DNA from: Bordetella pseudohinzii
Lineage (GTDB): Bacteria > Pseudomonadota > Gammaproteobacteria > Burkholderiales > Burkholderiaceae_B
NCBI RefSeq assembly: GCF_000657795.2
Contig: NZ_JHEP02000005.1
Coordinates: forward strand, 1 to 64,000
DNA length: 64,000 nt
Direction of reading: 5' to 3'
Under the pieces are notes generated by a model that worked only from the letters and a program-made list of their open reading frames with translations, ran no database searches and was not told the DNA's origin. Below, in pieces: positions 9,919 through 20,884 of this stretch. Each line of letters begins with the position of its first letter. Position 1 is the first letter of the stretch. A program made the translations under genes and the position numbers.

Positions 9919-12746
9919 GCATGCACCGCGCCGCCGTGGGCAGTTCGCTGCCGGTCTTGCAGAAGCTGCGCGGCCAGGTGGGGGCCTCGGCCGACCTGCG
10001 GCTGGATTCGCGCGACCTGCGCCCGGGCGATGTGTTCGTCGCTTGCCGCGGCGTGCATGGCGACGGCCGTCTCTATATCGCGCAGGCGCTGGCCGCCGGG
10101 GCGGCCGCCGTGGTCTATGACAGCGACGCCCTGACCGCGGCCGTGCCGCAGGATGCCCGTCTGCTGGGCGTGGCCGGCCTGCGCGGCATGTTGGGCGAAT
10201 TGGCCGATGGCTGGTATGGCCAGCCGTCCGCCAGCCTGACCGTGCTTGCCGTCACGGGCACCAATGGCAAGACTTCCTGCGCGCATTGGCTGGCTCAGGC
10301 GCTGACTCGCCTGGGCAAGCCCTGCGCCACCATCGGCACGCTGGGCGGTTTGCTGCCGGACGGCCGCTCGCTGGGCGGCAGCCTGACCACGCCCGATGTG
10401 ATCACCGTGCACCGCTGGCTGGCCGCCATGCGCGACGCCGGGGCGCAGGCGGTGGCGATGGAGGCGTCCTCCATCGGCCTGGAGCAGGGCCGCATGGACA
10501 ATGTGCGCCTGGTGGTCGCGGGCTTCACCAATCTGACGCGAGACCACCTCGATTACCACGGCACCATGGAGAACTACGAGGCGGCCAAGTCCTTGCTGTT
10601 CGATTGGCCGGGACTGCAGGGCGCCGTGATCAACGCCGACGACCCCGCCGGCCTGCGTCTGCTGGCCAGGCTGCCGGCGGGATTCGCGAGCGCCTATTCG
10701 ACCGAGCGGGCCGAAGGCGATGTGCTCGCCCGCGACCTGCAGGCGACCGCGCATGGCCAGGTTTTCACCCTGAAGACCGCGCAGGGCGAGGCCCAGGTCG
10801 TCACCCGGCTGCTGGGCCGCCACAATGTCTCCAATCTGTTGCTGGTCGCGGGCATGTTGCTCAAGCTGGGCTGGTCGATGTCGGCGGTGGCCCGCGAAGT
10901 CGCGGCCGCCGTGCCGGTCGATGGCCGTCTGCAAACCGTGGCCGCGCCGGCGCTCGCGCAACTGACGATTCCCAGCCAGGGGCCCATGGTCGTGGTCGAT
11001 TATGCGCATACGCCGGACGCCTTGTCGCGCGCGCTCATGGCCTTGCGGCCGGTGGCGCAGGCGCGCGGCGGTGCCCTGGTTTGCCTGTTTGGCTGCGGCG
11101 GCGACCGCGATCCGGGCAAGCGTCCGGAGATGGGGCGTATTGCCGGCGACCTGGCCGACCGCATCATCGTCTCCAGCGATAATCCGCGCAGTGAGTCGCC
11201 CCAGGCCATCATCGATCAGGTGCTGGCGGGCGTGGGCGCGAATGTCCGCGCCGAGTCCCAGGTCGATCGCGCCCTGGCCATCATGCAGGCGATCTGGACC
11301 AGCAAGTCCGAGGATGTTGTCCTGCTGGCCGGCAAGGGGCATGAGACCTACCAGGAAATCTCCGGCCGCAAGCTGGCCTTCGATGATCGCGAGTGGGCGC
11401 GCGCGGCCTTGCTGCTGCCGCATGTCAGCGGTGTGTCGACCGATACCCGCAGCATCGCGGCCAACCAGCTCTTTGTGGCGCTGACCGGCGAGTCCTTCGA
11501 CGGCCATGACTATCTTGCCCAGGCGCAGGCCGCGGGCGCCTGCGCCGCGGTGGTGGCCCACCCGGTGGCCGATGCCAGCCTGCCGCAGCTCGTGCTCGGC
11601 GATACGCGCCAGGCGCTGGCGCGCCTGGGGACGGCTTGGCGCGCCCGGTTCGCCTTGCCGGCGATCGCCGTGACCGGCAGCAACGGCAAGACCACCACCA
11701 AGGAAATGATCTCCGCCATCCTGGCCGATTGGCAGGGCGAGGAGCACAGGCTGGCGACCGCCGGCAACTTCAACAATGACATCGGCCTGCCGCTGACGCT
11801 GCTGCGCCTGCGTGCCCAGCATCGCGCCGCCGTGTTCGAGCTGGGCATGAACCACCCAGGCGAGATTGCCCAGCTGGCGCAGATGGCGCAGGCATCGGTG
11901 GCGCTGGTCAACAATGCCCAGCGCGAGCACCAGGAGTTCATGCACACGGTCGAGGCCGTGGCGCGCGAGAACGGGGCGGTCATCGCCGCCTTGCCGCAAG
12001 AGGGTGTGGCCGTGTATCCCGGCGACGATCCCTACACCGCCATTTGGGACGAGCTGGCCGGCGCCCGGCGCGTGCTGCGCTTTGGCCTGCAGCCCGGGCT
12101 GGACGTTTATGCGGAAGAAATCCGTCCTGGCGTCTCCGGCACCTTGTGTCGTGTGGTAACGCCCGCGGGGGTGGCGGAACTGGCCCTGCCAGTGCCGGGT
12201 GGGCACAATTTGCGCAATGCCCTGGCCGCGATTGCCTGCGCGCTCGCCGCTGGCGCGCCCTTGACCAGCGCGATCCGCGCCCTGCAGGGGTTTGCCGCGG
12301 TCAAGGGACGCATGCAACGCAAGGAAATGAGTGACGGTACGTTGCTCATCGATGACACCTACAATGCGAACCCCGACTCGGTACGCGCGGCCATCGAGGT
12401 CCTCGCGCAGCTGCCCGGTCCGCGCGCGCTTGTGCTCGGAGATATGGGCGAGGTCGGGGACAACGGTCCCGCCATGCATCGTGAAGTTGGCGGGTACGCG
12501 CGCGATCATGGGATCGACGCATTGTTCACGCTAGGTGACGCCAGCCGAGCGGCCGCGGCCGAATTCGGAGGGAAGGCGCGCGCCTGCGCATCGGTAGACG
12601 AAGTCGTTGCCGCCTTGCGCGGCATGCGCCCGGCCAGCGTATTGGTAAAAGGTTCGCGCTTTATGCGCATGGAGCGGGTAGTGACGGCTTTTTCTGTAAA
12701 CGACAACGAGACGGCCCCGGGCCAAGGGGACAAGCATGCTGCTTGA
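9915..12746 (+). CDS. murE/murF: MurE-MurF fusion ligase
   Basis: One uninterrupted 943-residue frame contains two Mur ligases. Residues about 1-500 are MurE (UDP-MurNAc-tripeptide synthetase): GTNGKTS at 115-121 and the diaminopimelate-specific DNPR motif in SSDNPRSE. Residues about 505-943 are MurF (D-Ala-D-Ala adding): [26 protein letters not shown] at 588-595 and [11 protein letters not shown]. MurF lacks its usual first 20 or so residues and is joined directly after MurE without a long linker. The same fusion is known in Bordetella pertussis, so it is a family trait and not an assembly error. It would add meso-DAP and D-Ala-D-Ala in consecutive steps in the cytoplasm. The start overlaps ftsI (ATGA) and the end overlaps mraY by 11 bp. 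Confidence 0.97.
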   Translation: MSMHRAAVGSSLPVLQKLRGQVGASADLRLDSRDLRPGDVFVACRGVHGDGRLYIAQALAAGAAAVVYDSDALTAAVPQDARLLGVAGLRGMLGELADGWYGQPSASLTVLAVTGTNGKTSCAHWLAQALTRLGKPCATIGTLGGLLPDGRSLGGSLTTPDVITVHRWLAAMRDAGAQAVAMEASSIGLEQGRMDNVRLVVAGFTNLTRDHLDYHGTMENYEAAKSLLFDWPGLQGAVINADDPAGLRLLARLPAGFASAYSTERAEGDVLARDLQATAHGQVFTLKTAQGEAQVVTRLLGRHNVSNLLLVAGMLLKLGWSMSAVAREVAAAVPVDGRLQTVAAPALAQLTIPSQGPMVVVDYAHTPDALSRALMALRPVAQARGGALVCLFGCGGDRDPGKRPEMGRIAGDLADRIIVSSDNPRSESPQAIIDQVLAGVGANVRAESQVDRALAIMQAIWTSKSEDVVLLAGKGHETYQEISGRKLAFDDREWARAALLLPHVSGVSTDTRSIAANQLFVALTGESFDGHDYLAQAQAAGACAAVVAHPVADASLPQLVLGDTRQALARLGTAWRARFALPAIAVTGSNGKTTTKEMISAILADWQGEEHRLATAGNFNNDIGLPLTLLRLRAQHRAAVFELGMNHPGEIAQLAQMAQASVALVNNAQREHQEFMHTVEAVARENGAVIAALPQEGVAVYPGDDPYTAIWDELAGARRVLRFGLQPGLDVYAEEIRPGVSGTLCRVVTPAGVAELALPVPGGHNLRNALAAIACALAAGAPLTSAIRALQGFAAVKGRMQRKEMSDGTLLIDDTYNANPDSVRAAIEVLAQLPGPRALVLGDMGEVGDNGPAMHREVGGYARDHGIDALFTLGDASRAAAAEFGGKARACASVDEVVAALRGMRPASVLVKGSRFMRMERVVTAFSVNDNETAPGQGDKHAA

Positions 12747-13905
12747 AATTGCCCGTTGGCTCTCCGACGATGTGCGCGCCATCGGCGTGCTGGAATACAT
12801 CACCTTGCGCGCCGTCCTGGCCTGCGCCACGGCCCTGCTCATCGGGCTGGCGGCCGGTCCACGGGTGATCCGCAAGCTGACCGAAATGAAGATCGGCCAG
12901 GCCGTGCGCGCCTACGGTCCCGAGTCGCACCTGGTCAAGACGGGCACGCCCACCATGGGTGGCGCTCTTATCCTGATTTCCATCGCCATCAGCACGCTGC
13001 TGTGGGCCGACTGGACCAACCGCTTCGTGTGGGTGGTGCTGCTGGTGACCTTCGGCTTTGGCTGGATCGGCTGGATGGACGACTACCGCAAGGTGGTGTA
13101 CCGCGACCCCGAAGGAATGCCCGCGCGCCAGAAATTCTTCTGGCAGGCCACGATAGGCCTGGTGGCCGCGGTCTACCTGGCTTTCGCCGTGTCGGCGCCG
13201 GCCAATACCGAGCTGTGGCCGCTCTTCAAGGCCTGGGTCGCCAGCGGTTTCAGCATGCCGCTGCCCACGCGGGCCGACCTGATCGTGCCCTTCTTCAAGT
13301 CGGTGAGCTATCCCCTGGGCGTGCTGGGCTTCGTGGCCCTGACCTGGTTCGTGATCGTCGGCACCAGCAATGCGGTCAACCTGACCGACGGTCTGGATGG
13401 CCTGGCCATCATGCCCACCGTCATGGTGGGCGCCGGGCTGGGCATCTTTGCCTATGTGGTGGGGCGCGTCGATTACTCCAAATACCTGCTGTTTCCGTAT
13501 ATCCCGGGCGCCTCCGAACTGATGGTGCTGTGCGCGGCCATCGGCGGGGCGGGGCTGGCCTTCCTGTGGTTCAACGCCTATCCGGCGCAGGTCTTCATGG
13601 GCGACGTCGGCGCGCTGGCGCTGGGCGGCGCGCTGGGGACCATCGCGGTGATCGTGCGCCAGGAGATCGTGCTTTTCATCATGGGCGGCGTCTTCGTGGT
13701 CGAGACCCTGTCCGTGATGCTGCAGGTGACCTGGTTCAAGTACACCAAGCGCAAGTATGGGCAGGGCAGGCGCATCTTCAGGATGGCGCCGCTGCACCAC
13801 CATTTTGAAGTCGGCGGCTGGAAAGAAACCCAGGTCGTCGTCCGTTTCTGGATCATCAGCATGATGCTGGTGCTGATTGGCCTTTCGACGCTGAAGTTGC
13901 GATGA
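12736..13905 (+). CDS. mraY: Phospho-MurNAc-pentapeptide translocase MraY
   Basis: A 389-residue integral membrane enzyme with about ten hydrophobic helices that transfers phospho-MurNAc-pentapeptide to undecaprenyl phosphate, making lipid I. Visible conserved parts are [11 protein letters not shown], the WMDDYRKV aspartate pair, [22 protein letters not shown], and the cytoplasmic loop ending in MAPLHHHFE. It overlaps murE-murF by 11 bp and murD by ATGA. Confidence 0.97.
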   Translation: MLLEIARWLSDDVRAIGVLEYITLRAVLACATALLIGLAAGPRVIRKLTEMKIGQAVRAYGPESHLVKTGTPTMGGALILISIAISTLLWADWTNRFVWVVLLVTFGFGWIGWMDDYRKVVYRDPEGMPARQKFFWQATIGLVAAVYLAFAVSAPANTELWPLFKAWVASGFSMPLPTRADLIVPFFKSVSYPLGVLGFVALTWFVIVGTSNAVNLTDGLDGLAIMPTVMVGAGLGIFAYVVGRVDYSKYLLFPYIPGASELMVLCAAIGGAGLAFLWFNAYPAQVFMGDVGALALGGALGTIAVIVRQEIVLFIMGGVFVVETLSVMLQVTWFKYTKRKYGQGRRIFRMAPLHHHFEVGGWKETQVVVRFWIISMMLVLIGLSTLKLR

Positions 13906-15434
13906 ACACCGAAGACTCTTCCCGTGCCGACGCGCCGCTTGTCCTGATCCTCGGATTGGGCGAGACGGGCGTGGCCGCCGCGCGCTGGTGCGCACGCGAA
14001 GGCGCCCGCCTTCGCGTGGCGGATACCCGCGCGCAGCCGGGAGGGCTGGACGGCCTGCGCGCCGCCTTGCGCGAGGCGGAAGTCGAGTACCACCTGGGCT
14101 GCGCCGGGCATTTCGATCCGGCGCTGCTCGACGGCGTCTCGCAACTCGTGCTCAGCCCGGGCCTGGCGCCGGGCCAGGAGCCCACGGCCAGCCTGCTGGC
14201 GGCGGCCGCCTCGCGCGGCGTCGAGGTGGTGGGCGAGATTGAACTGTTCGCCCGCGCCCTGGCCCAGCTGGCCGAGGCGCGCGACTACCGGCCCCGGCTG
14301 CTGACCGTGACCGGCACCAATGGCAAGACCACGGTGACCGCCTTGACCCGCCAACTGATCGAGGCCAGCGGCCTGAGCGCGCGCGCGGCCGGCAATATCA
14401 GCCCGGCCGCCCTGACGTCGCTGATGGACGCCCTCGATCACGACCAATTGCCCGATGTCTGGGTGCTTGAGTTGTCCAGTTTCCAGCTGGAAACCACACG
14501 CAGCCTGAACGCCGATGCGGCCGTGGTCCTGAACGTCACCCAGGACCACCTGGATTGGCATGGCGGCATGCAGCCCTATGCGCAGGCCAAGGCGCGTTTG
14601 CTCAAGATGGCGCGCGTGGCCATCGTCAACCGCGATGATCCGCTGACCACCGCCATGGTCCCCGATATCGGGAGCCTGGATGTGCGCAGCTTCGGGCGCG
14701 ACTTGCCGGAGCGCGTGGGCGACATGGGCCTGGAGCTCGGGCAGGGCGTGGCATGGCTGGTGGCTTGCGAGCCCAGCGACTTCGACGAGCCGGCGCCGCC
14801 CGTGCGCCGCAAGAAAGATGCTCCGCCGCCGCAGCGCGGCCAAGGCCGCATGAGCCGCCTGATGCCGGTCGATGCCCTGCGTATCCGCGGCGTGCACAAT
14901 GCGCTCAACGCCTTGGCGGCCTTGCAGCTGGCGCGGGTCCTGGACCTGGGCTGGGGGCCGCTGCTGCGCGCCTTGCGCGAGTATGCCGGCGAGCCGCATC
15001 GCGCCGCCTTCGTGCGCAATATCGGCGGCGTGGACTACATCAATGACAGCAAGGGCACCAATGTCGGCGCCACGGTGGCCGCGCTCGAAGGCCTGGGCCA
15101 GACCGTGGTGCTGATCGCCGGCGGTCAGGGCAAGGGGCAGGATTTCTCGCCGCTGCGCCCCGTCGTGGCCAGGCATGCGCGCGCGGTGGTGCTGATCGGC
15201 GTGGATGGCCCGGCCATCGGCGAGGTGCTCGCGCCCACCGGCATCCAGATCGTGAGCGCCGAGGATATGCGCCAGGCTGTGCGCCTGGCGGCTGAGCTGG
15301 CCCAGCCGGGCGACGCCGTGCTGCTGTCGCCGGCCTGCGCCAGCCTGGACATGTTCCGCAACTATCCGCACCGCGGAGAAGTCTTCGCCGAAGAGGTCGA
15401 GGAACTGGCCCGGGATAGGGGAGAGGTGGCATGA
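13902..15434 (+). CDS. murD: UDP-MurNAc-L-alanine:D-glutamate ligase MurD
   Basis: A 510-residue Mur ligase that adds D-Glu to UDP-MurNAc-L-Ala. It shows the N-terminal Rossmann segment LILGLGETG, the ATP loop GTNGKTT at 138-144, and [10 protein letters not shown] in the last third. It is about 70 residues longer than E. coli MurD; part of the excess is a Pro/Arg/Lys-rich stretch at about 297-318 ([19 protein letters not shown]), likely a disordered surface loop. ATGA overlaps join it to mraY and to ftsW. Confidence 0.96.
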   Translation: MNTEDSSRADAPLVLILGLGETGVAAARWCAREGARLRVADTRAQPGGLDGLRAALREAEVEYHLGCAGHFDPALLDGVSQLVLSPGLAPGQEPTASLLAAAASRGVEVVGEIELFARALAQLAEARDYRPRLLTVTGTNGKTTVTALTRQLIEASGLSARAAGNISPAALTSLMDALDHDQLPDVWVLELSSFQLETTRSLNADAAVVLNVTQDHLDWHGGMQPYAQAKARLLKMARVAIVNRDDPLTTAMVPDIGSLDVRSFGRDLPERVGDMGLELGQGVAWLVACEPSDFDEPAPPVRRKKDAPPPQRGQGRMSRLMPVDALRIRGVHNALNALAALQLARVLDLGWGPLLRALREYAGEPHRAAFVRNIGGVDYINDSKGTNVGATVAALEGLGQTVVLIAGGQGKGQDFSPLRPVVARHARAVVLIGVDGPAIGEVLAPTGIQIVSAEDMRQAVRLAAELAQPGDAVLLSPACASLDMFRNYPHRGEVFAEEVEELARDRGEVA

Positions 15435-16624
15435 GCCTGTTCGCCGAGCTGACCACCAGCGTCAACGCCGTCCGCCCCGGACGCACGCGCATGCGCAACA
15501 GCGATCTGCCGCTCATCGTGGCGGCCTCGACGCTGTTGCTGCTCGGTCTGCTCATGGTGTATTCGGCCTCCATCGGCCTGGCCGACGGTCCGCGCTATGC
15601 CTCTTACGGCCGCTACTATTTCGTGGTCCGCCACGGGCTATTCATGGCGGCCGGCCTGCTGGCCGGCGCCCTGGTGCTGACCGTGCCCATCCGCGTCTGG
15701 CAGCGCCTGGCCGTGCCGCTATTCATGGTGTCGCTGGTCCTCCTGGTGGCCGTGCTGATTCCGGGCATCGGCCGCGAGGTCAACGGGGCGCATCGCTGGA
15801 TTCCCCTGGGGCCGCTGAATTTCCAGCCCTCCGAACTGATGAAGCTGGCCGCCTTGCTGTATGCCGCGGATTACACCGTGCGCAAGCAGGAGCATATGCA
15901 GGCCTTTGCGCGCGGCTTTCTGCCCATGGCCTGCGCGCTGGGCGGCGTCGGCATGTTGCTGCTGCTCGAGCCCGACCTTGGCGCCTTCATGGTGATTGTC
16001 GCCATCGCCATCGGCATCCTGTTCCTGGGCGGCATCAACGGCAAGTATTTCAGCAGCCTGCTGGCGGTGCTGGTCAGCACCTTCCTGATGCTGATCTGGC
16101 TGTCGCCGTGGCGCCGCGCGCGGCTGTTCGCCTATCTCGACCCCTGGAACGAAGAGAATGCCTATGGCAGCGCCTATCAGCTGTCGCATTCGCTGATCGC
16201 GCTGGGACGTGGCGAATGGTTCGGCGTCGGCCTGGGCGCCAGCGTGGAAAAACTGCATTACCTGCCCGAGGCGCATACCGACTTCCTCATGGCGGTCGTG
16301 GGCGAAGAACTGGGCTTTGCCGGCGTCATGCTGGTCATCGTGCTGTTCGGCATCATTCTGCAGCGCGGTTTCGACATCGGGCGCCAGGCCATCGCCATGG
16401 AGCGCACCTTTGCTGGCCTCGTGGCCCATGGCGTGGCCATGTGGTTCGGTGTGCAGGCCTTCATCAATATGGGCGTCTGCCTGGGCCTGCTGCCGACCAA
16501 GGGGCTGACGCTGCCGCTGATGAGCTATGGCGGTTCGGGCATCGTGATGAATCTCTGCGCCCTGGCCATGCTCCTGCGCGTGGACTACGAAAACCGCGTG
16601 ATGATGCGGGGAGGCCGCGTATGA
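15431..16624 (+). CDS. ftsW: Septal peptidoglycan polymerase FtsW
   Basis: A 397-residue SEDS family membrane glycosyltransferase with about ten helices that polymerises lipid II at the septum in partnership with FtsI. Seen are the early GLLMVYSAS segment, [22 protein letters not shown], and the C-terminal [14 protein letters not shown], both SEDS hallmarks. It overlaps murD (ATGA at 15431) and murG (ATGA at 16621). Confidence 0.97.
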   Translation: MSLFAELTTSVNAVRPGRTRMRNSDLPLIVAASTLLLLGLLMVYSASIGLADGPRYASYGRYYFVVRHGLFMAAGLLAGALVLTVPIRVWQRLAVPLFMVSLVLLVAVLIPGIGREVNGAHRWIPLGPLNFQPSELMKLAALLYAADYTVRKQEHMQAFARGFLPMACALGGVGMLLLLEPDLGAFMVIVAIAIGILFLGGINGKYFSSLLAVLVSTFLMLIWLSPWRRARLFAYLDPWNEENAYGSAYQLSHSLIALGRGEWFGVGLGASVEKLHYLPEAHTDFLMAVVGEELGFAGVMLVIVLFGIILQRGFDIGRQAIAMERTFAGLVAHGVAMWFGVQAFINMGVCLGLLPTKGLTLPLMSYGGSGIVMNLCALAMLLRVDYENRVMMRGGRV

Positions 16625-17694
16625 GCGCGCCCACCATCCTCATCATGGCCGGCGGCACCGGCGGCCACATCATGCCGGGCCTGGCCGTGGCGGACATCCT
16701 GCGCCAGCGCGGCTGGCAAGTGCGCTGGCTGGGCAATCCCGACAAGATGGAAGGCAAGCTGGTGCCGGCGCGGGGCATCGCCCTGGCTCCCCTGCGCTTC
16801 CAGGGCGTGCGCGGCCGTGGCGCCGCGGCCTTGTTCAAGCTGCCGTTCTTGCTGGCCCGGGCCGTGGCCCAGGCCTGGCGCCATCTGTCGGCCATCCGGC
16901 CGGATGTGGTGCTGGGCATGGGCGGTTACGTCGCCTTTCCGGGCGGCCTGGTCGCGGCCTTGCGGCGCACGCCCATGGTGATCCATGAGCAGAACGCCGT
17001 GGCCGGCACGGCCAACCGCTGGCTGGCGCGCATGGCCAGCCGGGTGCTCACGGGCTTCCCCAATGTCCTGCCCGGCGCCGAGGATGTCGGCAATCCAGTG
17101 CGGGCCGATCTCTGCCAGCTGGATGCGCCCGCGCAGCGCTACGCCGAGCGCCAGGGGCCTTTGCGCATCCTGGTGGTGGGCGGATCGCTGGGGGCGCAGG
17201 CGCTCAATACCGTGGTGCCCCAGGCGCTCGCCCGGATCGCGCCCTCGCGGCGTCCCATGGTGACGCACCAGGCCGGCGCGCAGCATCTGCAAGCGCTGCA
17301 GGACGCCTATGCCGCGGCGGGGGTGCAGGCCGAGTGCCTGGCCTTCATCGACGACATGGCCGGCGCGCTGGCCCGATCCGATCTGCTGATCTGCCGCGCG
17401 GGCGCCATGACGGTGGCCGAGGTCGCGGCGGCCGGCGTGGCCGCGCTGTTCGTGCCTTTCCCCCATGCCATCGACGACCACCAGACAGCCAATGCGCGCT
17501 ACCTGAGCGACGTGCAGGCCGCCTGGCTGCAAGCGCAGAGCGCGCTGACGCCCGAGTGGCTGGCCGATTGGCTGGAGCAACGCAACCGTATAGAACTTCA
17601 AGCCGTCGCCGAGCGGGCGCGCGCGCAAGCGCGTCCGGACGCGGCGGAACATATCGCCGACGTCTGCATGGCGGCAGCGAGGCGTCAATCATGA
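16621..17694 (+). CDS. murG: UDP-GlcNAc:lipid I GlcNAc transferase MurG
   Basis: A 357-residue GT28 glycosyltransferase at the inner face of the membrane that converts lipid I to lipid II. It shows [17 protein letters not shown] at the N-terminus, [11 protein letters not shown], the second Rossmann start [12 protein letters not shown], and the donor-site run [15 protein letters not shown]. The start ATG at 16621 overlaps the ftsW stop; the frame extends upstream only as a shadow of ftsW. The stop overlaps murC (ATGA). Confidence 0.97.
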   Translation: MSAPTILIMAGGTGGHIMPGLAVADILRQRGWQVRWLGNPDKMEGKLVPARGIALAPLRFQGVRGRGAAALFKLPFLLARAVAQAWRHLSAIRPDVVLGMGGYVAFPGGLVAALRRTPMVIHEQNAVAGTANRWLARMASRVLTGFPNVLPGAEDVGNPVRADLCQLDAPAQRYAERQGPLRILVVGGSLGAQALNTVVPQALARIAPSRRPMVTHQAGAQHLQALQDAYAAAGVQAECLAFIDDMAGALARSDLLICRAGAMTVAEVAAAGVAALFVPFPHAIDDHQTANARYLSDVQAAWLQAQSALTPEWLADWLEQRNRIELQAVAERARAQARPDAAEHIADVCMAAARRQS

Positions 17695-19097
17695 AACATC
17701 GCATTCAACATATTCATTTCGTAGGCGTGGGCGGCTCGGGCATGAGCGGCATCGCCGAAGTCCTGCTCAACCTGGGCTACGTGGTCAGCGGCTCCGACCT
17801 GGCCGAGTCGGCCGTCACGCGGCGCCTGGCGGATCTGGGCCTGAAGGTCTCCATCGGCCACGCGGCCGAGAATGTGGCCGGCGCCGACGCCATCGTCACC
17901 TCGACCGCCGTGGCCGGCGACAATCCCGAAGTCATCGCGGCCCGCGCGGCCCGTATCCCAGTCGTGCCGCGCGCGGTCATGCTGGCCGAGCTCATGCGGC
18001 TCAAGCGCGGCATCGCCGTGGCCGGCACGCACGGCAAGACCACGACGACCAGCCTGGTGGCCAGCGTGCTGGCCGCCGGAAACCTGGACCCGACCTTCGT
18101 GATCGGCGGGCGCCTGAATTCGGCGGGCGCCAATGCCCAGCTGGGGCAGGGCGAGTTCATCGTCGTGGAAGCCGACGAGTCGGATGCCTCCTTCCTGAAC
18201 CTGCTGCCGGTGATGGCGATCATCACCAATATCGACGCCGACCACATGGACACCTATGGACACGATGTGGCGCGCCTGAAGAGCGCGTTCATCGAGTTCA
18301 CCCAACGCCTGCCCTTCTATGGGTCGGCCGTACTGTGCGTCGATGATGCCAATGTGCGCGAAATCATGCCCTTCGTGTCGCGCCCCATCACGACCTATGG
18401 CCTGAGCCCCGAGGCGCAGGTGCGCGCCGAGAACGTGCGCGCCGAAGGCACGCGCATGTGTTTCACCGTGCGCCGTCGCGACCGCGATGCCGAGCTGCCG
18501 GCCCTCGATGTCGAACTCAATCTGCCGGGCCTGCACAATGTGCGCAATGCGCTGGCGGCCATCGCCGTGGCCTCCGAGCTGGGCGTGTCCGACGAGGCCA
18601 TCGGCCAGGCGCTGGCCGCCTTCAAGGGCGTGGGCCGCCGCTTCACGCAGTGGGGCGACTACCCCGTATCGCAGGAGCATGGCGGCGGCACCTATACCGT
18701 GATCGATGACTACGGCCACCATCCGGTCGAAATGGCGGCCACGCTGGCCGCCGCCCGGGGAGCCTGGCCGGATCGCCGCATCGTGCTGGCCTTCCAGCCG
18801 CACCGCTACACCCGTACGCGCGATTGCTTCGAGGATTTCGTGCGGGTGCTCGGCACGGCGGACGCCGTCCTCCTGACCGAAGTCTATGCCGCGGGCGAGG
18901 CGCCGCTGGTGGCCGCCGACGGGCGCGCGCTGTCGCGCGCATTGCGCGTGGCCGGCAAGGTCGAGCCGCTGTTCGTCGAGGACGTCGCCGAGCTGCCCCA
19001 GGCGGTGCGCGACTTCATGCGCGACGGCGACGTGCTGATCGTCATGGGCGCCGGCTCGATCAGCAAGGTTCCGTCGCAGTTGGGAGAGCACGCATGA
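17691..19097 (+). CDS. murC: UDP-MurNAc:L-alanine ligase MurC
   Basis: A 468-residue Mur ligase that adds the first amino acid of the stem peptide. It begins with the MurC-type [17 protein letters not shown] loop, has the ATP motif GTHGKTTTT at 112-120, [12 protein letters not shown], and [14 protein letters not shown]. The start at 17691 overlaps the murG stop and is the only one that gives the canonical N-terminus. The stop overlaps the ddl start. Confidence 0.97.
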   Translation: MKHRIQHIHFVGVGGSGMSGIAEVLLNLGYVVSGSDLAESAVTRRLADLGLKVSIGHAAENVAGADAIVTSTAVAGDNPEVIAARAARIPVVPRAVMLAELMRLKRGIAVAGTHGKTTTTSLVASVLAAGNLDPTFVIGGRLNSAGANAQLGQGEFIVVEADESDASFLNLLPVMAIITNIDADHMDTYGHDVARLKSAFIEFTQRLPFYGSAVLCVDDANVREIMPFVSRPITTYGLSPEAQVRAENVRAEGTRMCFTVRRRDRDAELPALDVELNLPGLHNVRNALAAIAVASELGVSDEAIGQALAAFKGVGRRFTQWGDYPVSQEHGGGTYTVIDDYGHHPVEMAATLAAARGAWPDRRIVLAFQPHRYTRTRDCFEDFVRVLGTADAVLLTEVYAAGEAPLVAADGRALSRALRVAGKVEPLFVEDVAELPQAVRDFMRDGDVLIVMGAGSISKVPSQLGEHA

Positions 19098-20047
19098 CAC
19101 AGCATTTCGGAAAAGTGGGCGTGCTTTACGGCGGTCGTTCCGCCGAACGCGAGGTGTCGCTCATGTCGGGGGCGGGTGTGCACGAAGCGCTGCGCAGCGC
19201 CGGCGTGGACGCGCACCTGTTCGATACCGGCAAACAGAGCCTGGCCGAGCTTCAGGCGGCGGGTTTTGACCGCGTTTTCATCGCCCTGCATGGCCGCTAT
19301 GGCGAAGACGGCGCGATCCAGGGCGCCCTCGAACTCTTGAACATCCCCTACACGGGCAGCGGCGTGGCCGCGTCGGCCGTGGCGATGGACAAGATCCTGA
19401 CCAAGCGCATCTGGCTGCAGCATGGCCTGCCCACGCCGGCCTTCGAAGAAATCGATGCCAAGACCGAGCTGCGCCTGGTGCCCGACCGGCTTGGCTTGCC
19501 GCTCATCCTGAAGCCGCCGCACGAGGGCTCCACCGTCGGCATCACCAAGGTGGCGGGTTATTCCGACATGAGGCAGGCCTATGCCTCGGCTTCGCACTTC
19601 GACGAGACCGTGCTGGCCGAGCAATTTGTGCGCGGCCGCGAGCTGACGGTCGCCGTGCTGGGCGCGGGCCGCGGCGCGCGCGCGCTGCCCGTCATCGAGA
19701 TCGTGGCGCCCGATGGCAACTACGACTACCAGAACAAGTACTTCACCGACGACACCAAGTATTACTGCCCGGCCGACCTGCCCAAAGGGGTGGCCGCGCA
19801 GGTCGAAGCGATCGCCGTCCAGGCCTACCGCGCCCTCGGCTGCGAAGGGTGGGGGCGCGCGGACTTCATTCTCGATGCGCAGGGCCGGCCCTGGCTGCTG
19901 GAGATGAATACGTCTCCCGGCATGACCAGCCACTCCCTGGTCCCGATGGCCGCGCGCGCGGTCGGCATGAGCTATGCCGAACTCTGCGTGGCCATCCTGG
20001 CCGATGCATCTTGCAAGCTGCGCGCTCCGGCGCGCACCAAAGAATAG
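19094..20047 (+). CDS. ddl: D-alanine:D-alanine ligase
   Basis: A 317-residue ATP-grasp enzyme that makes the D-Ala-D-Ala dipeptide used by the MurF half of the fusion upstream. It shows [17 protein letters not shown], the [17 protein letters not shown] loop, [12 protein letters not shown], and [17 protein letters not shown] near the C-terminus. The size matches DdlB, the form usually found in dcw clusters. The start ATG at 19094 overlaps murC. Confidence 0.97.
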   Translation: MTQHFGKVGVLYGGRSAEREVSLMSGAGVHEALRSAGVDAHLFDTGKQSLAELQAAGFDRVFIALHGRYGEDGAIQGALELLNIPYTGSGVAASAVAMDKILTKRIWLQHGLPTPAFEEIDAKTELRLVPDRLGLPLILKPPHEGSTVGITKVAGYSDMRQAYASASHFDETVLAEQFVRGRELTVAVLGAGRGARALPVIEIVAPDGNYDYQNKYFTDDTKYYCPADLPKGVAAQVEAIAVQAYRALGCEGWGRADFILDAQGRPWLLEMNTSPGMTSHSLVPMAARAVGMSYAELCVAILADASCKLRAPARTKE

Positions 20048-20055
20048 GACGCTCT

Positions 20056-20880
20056 GTGTGGAACGAGGCTCGCACCATCAATCTGATCGCCAACACGCTT
20101 GCCGTGCTGGCGGTCGCCGCCTTGCTGCTGGCCGGCGTGGCGTGGGTGGCGCAACGGCCCTATTTCAACCTGGCCGCCGTCGAGCTCGAACCCATGCCGG
20201 ACAGCGAGTTGCACTACGTGTCGCCCGGTTCGGTGCGCTCGGCCATCGCGGGCCGGTTCAAGGGCAATTTCTTTACCGTGGACCTGGACGAGGCGCGCGA
20301 AGTGTTCGAGTCGGTGCCCTGGGTGCGCCATGCCACCGTGCGCCGCATCTGGCCCAATACCCTGCGCGTGCGCATCGAGGAGCAGCAGCCCCTGGCGCTG
20401 TGGAACGAAAACCAGATGATCAACACCTGGGGCGAGGCGTTCACGGCCAACACCGGCGAGCTGGACGACGAGGACGCCTTGCCGCAATTCGCCGGGCCGG
20501 ACGGCGCGGAGAGCCTGGTGGTGCAGCGCTATGCCGAGCTGGCGCGCTGGTTCGCGCCGCTGGATCTGCACGTCAAGGAACTGGAACTCAGCCCGCGCTA
20601 TGCCTGGAAGGCGGTGCTGTCCAACGGCATGACGCTGGACCTCGGGCGCGATCCGGGCGCGGACGCGCCGGATCCGCACGGGCTGCCGGGCGCCTTGCCG
20701 TTTGCCGCGCGTATTCAACGTTTTGTGCAAGTCTGGCCCGGGGTGGCCGGCCGTCTGGAGGGGCGCACGGTGACGGGCGCAGACCTGCGTTACCCGAACG
20801 GCTTTGCGCTGGCCCTCGCGCCGCTGCCCCCGTCGGAAAGCAAATCACATTCCAAACCGAAACCTGCCAAGAAAAATTGA
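20056..20880 (+). CDS. ftsQ: Cell division protein FtsQ
   Basis: A 274-residue bitopic membrane protein. A transmembrane helix (about 13-32) is followed by a POTRA domain (about 37-110, including VPWVRHATVRRIWPNTLRVRIEEQQPLALW) and the FtsQ beta domain; the C-terminus is a short Lys/Ser-rich tail. It recruits FtsL/FtsB to the divisome. The start is GTG at 20056, 8 bp after ddl, giving MWNEARTINLIAN; no ATG fits. It is followed by ftsA after 4 bp. Confidence 0.93.
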   Translation: MWNEARTINLIANTLAVLAVAALLLAGVAWVAQRPYFNLAAVELEPMPDSELHYVSPGSVRSAIAGRFKGNFFTVDLDEAREVFESVPWVRHATVRRIWPNTLRVRIEEQQPLALWNENQMINTWGEAFTANTGELDDEDALPQFAGPDGAESLVVQRYAELARWFAPLDLHVKELELSPRYAWKAVLSNGMTLDLGRDPGADAPDPHGLPGALPFAARIQRFVQVWPGVAGRLEGRTVTGADLRYPNGFALALAPLPPSESKSHSKPKPAKKN

Positions 20881-20884
20881 CGCC

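Noticed and set aside
9786-12509. 907-codon open frame antisense to murE-murF, and similar long antisense frames over murD and uup
   Set aside because: Same cause: high GC at third positions removes stops from the antisense frame. The His/Gln/Gly-rich translations are typical of such shadows.
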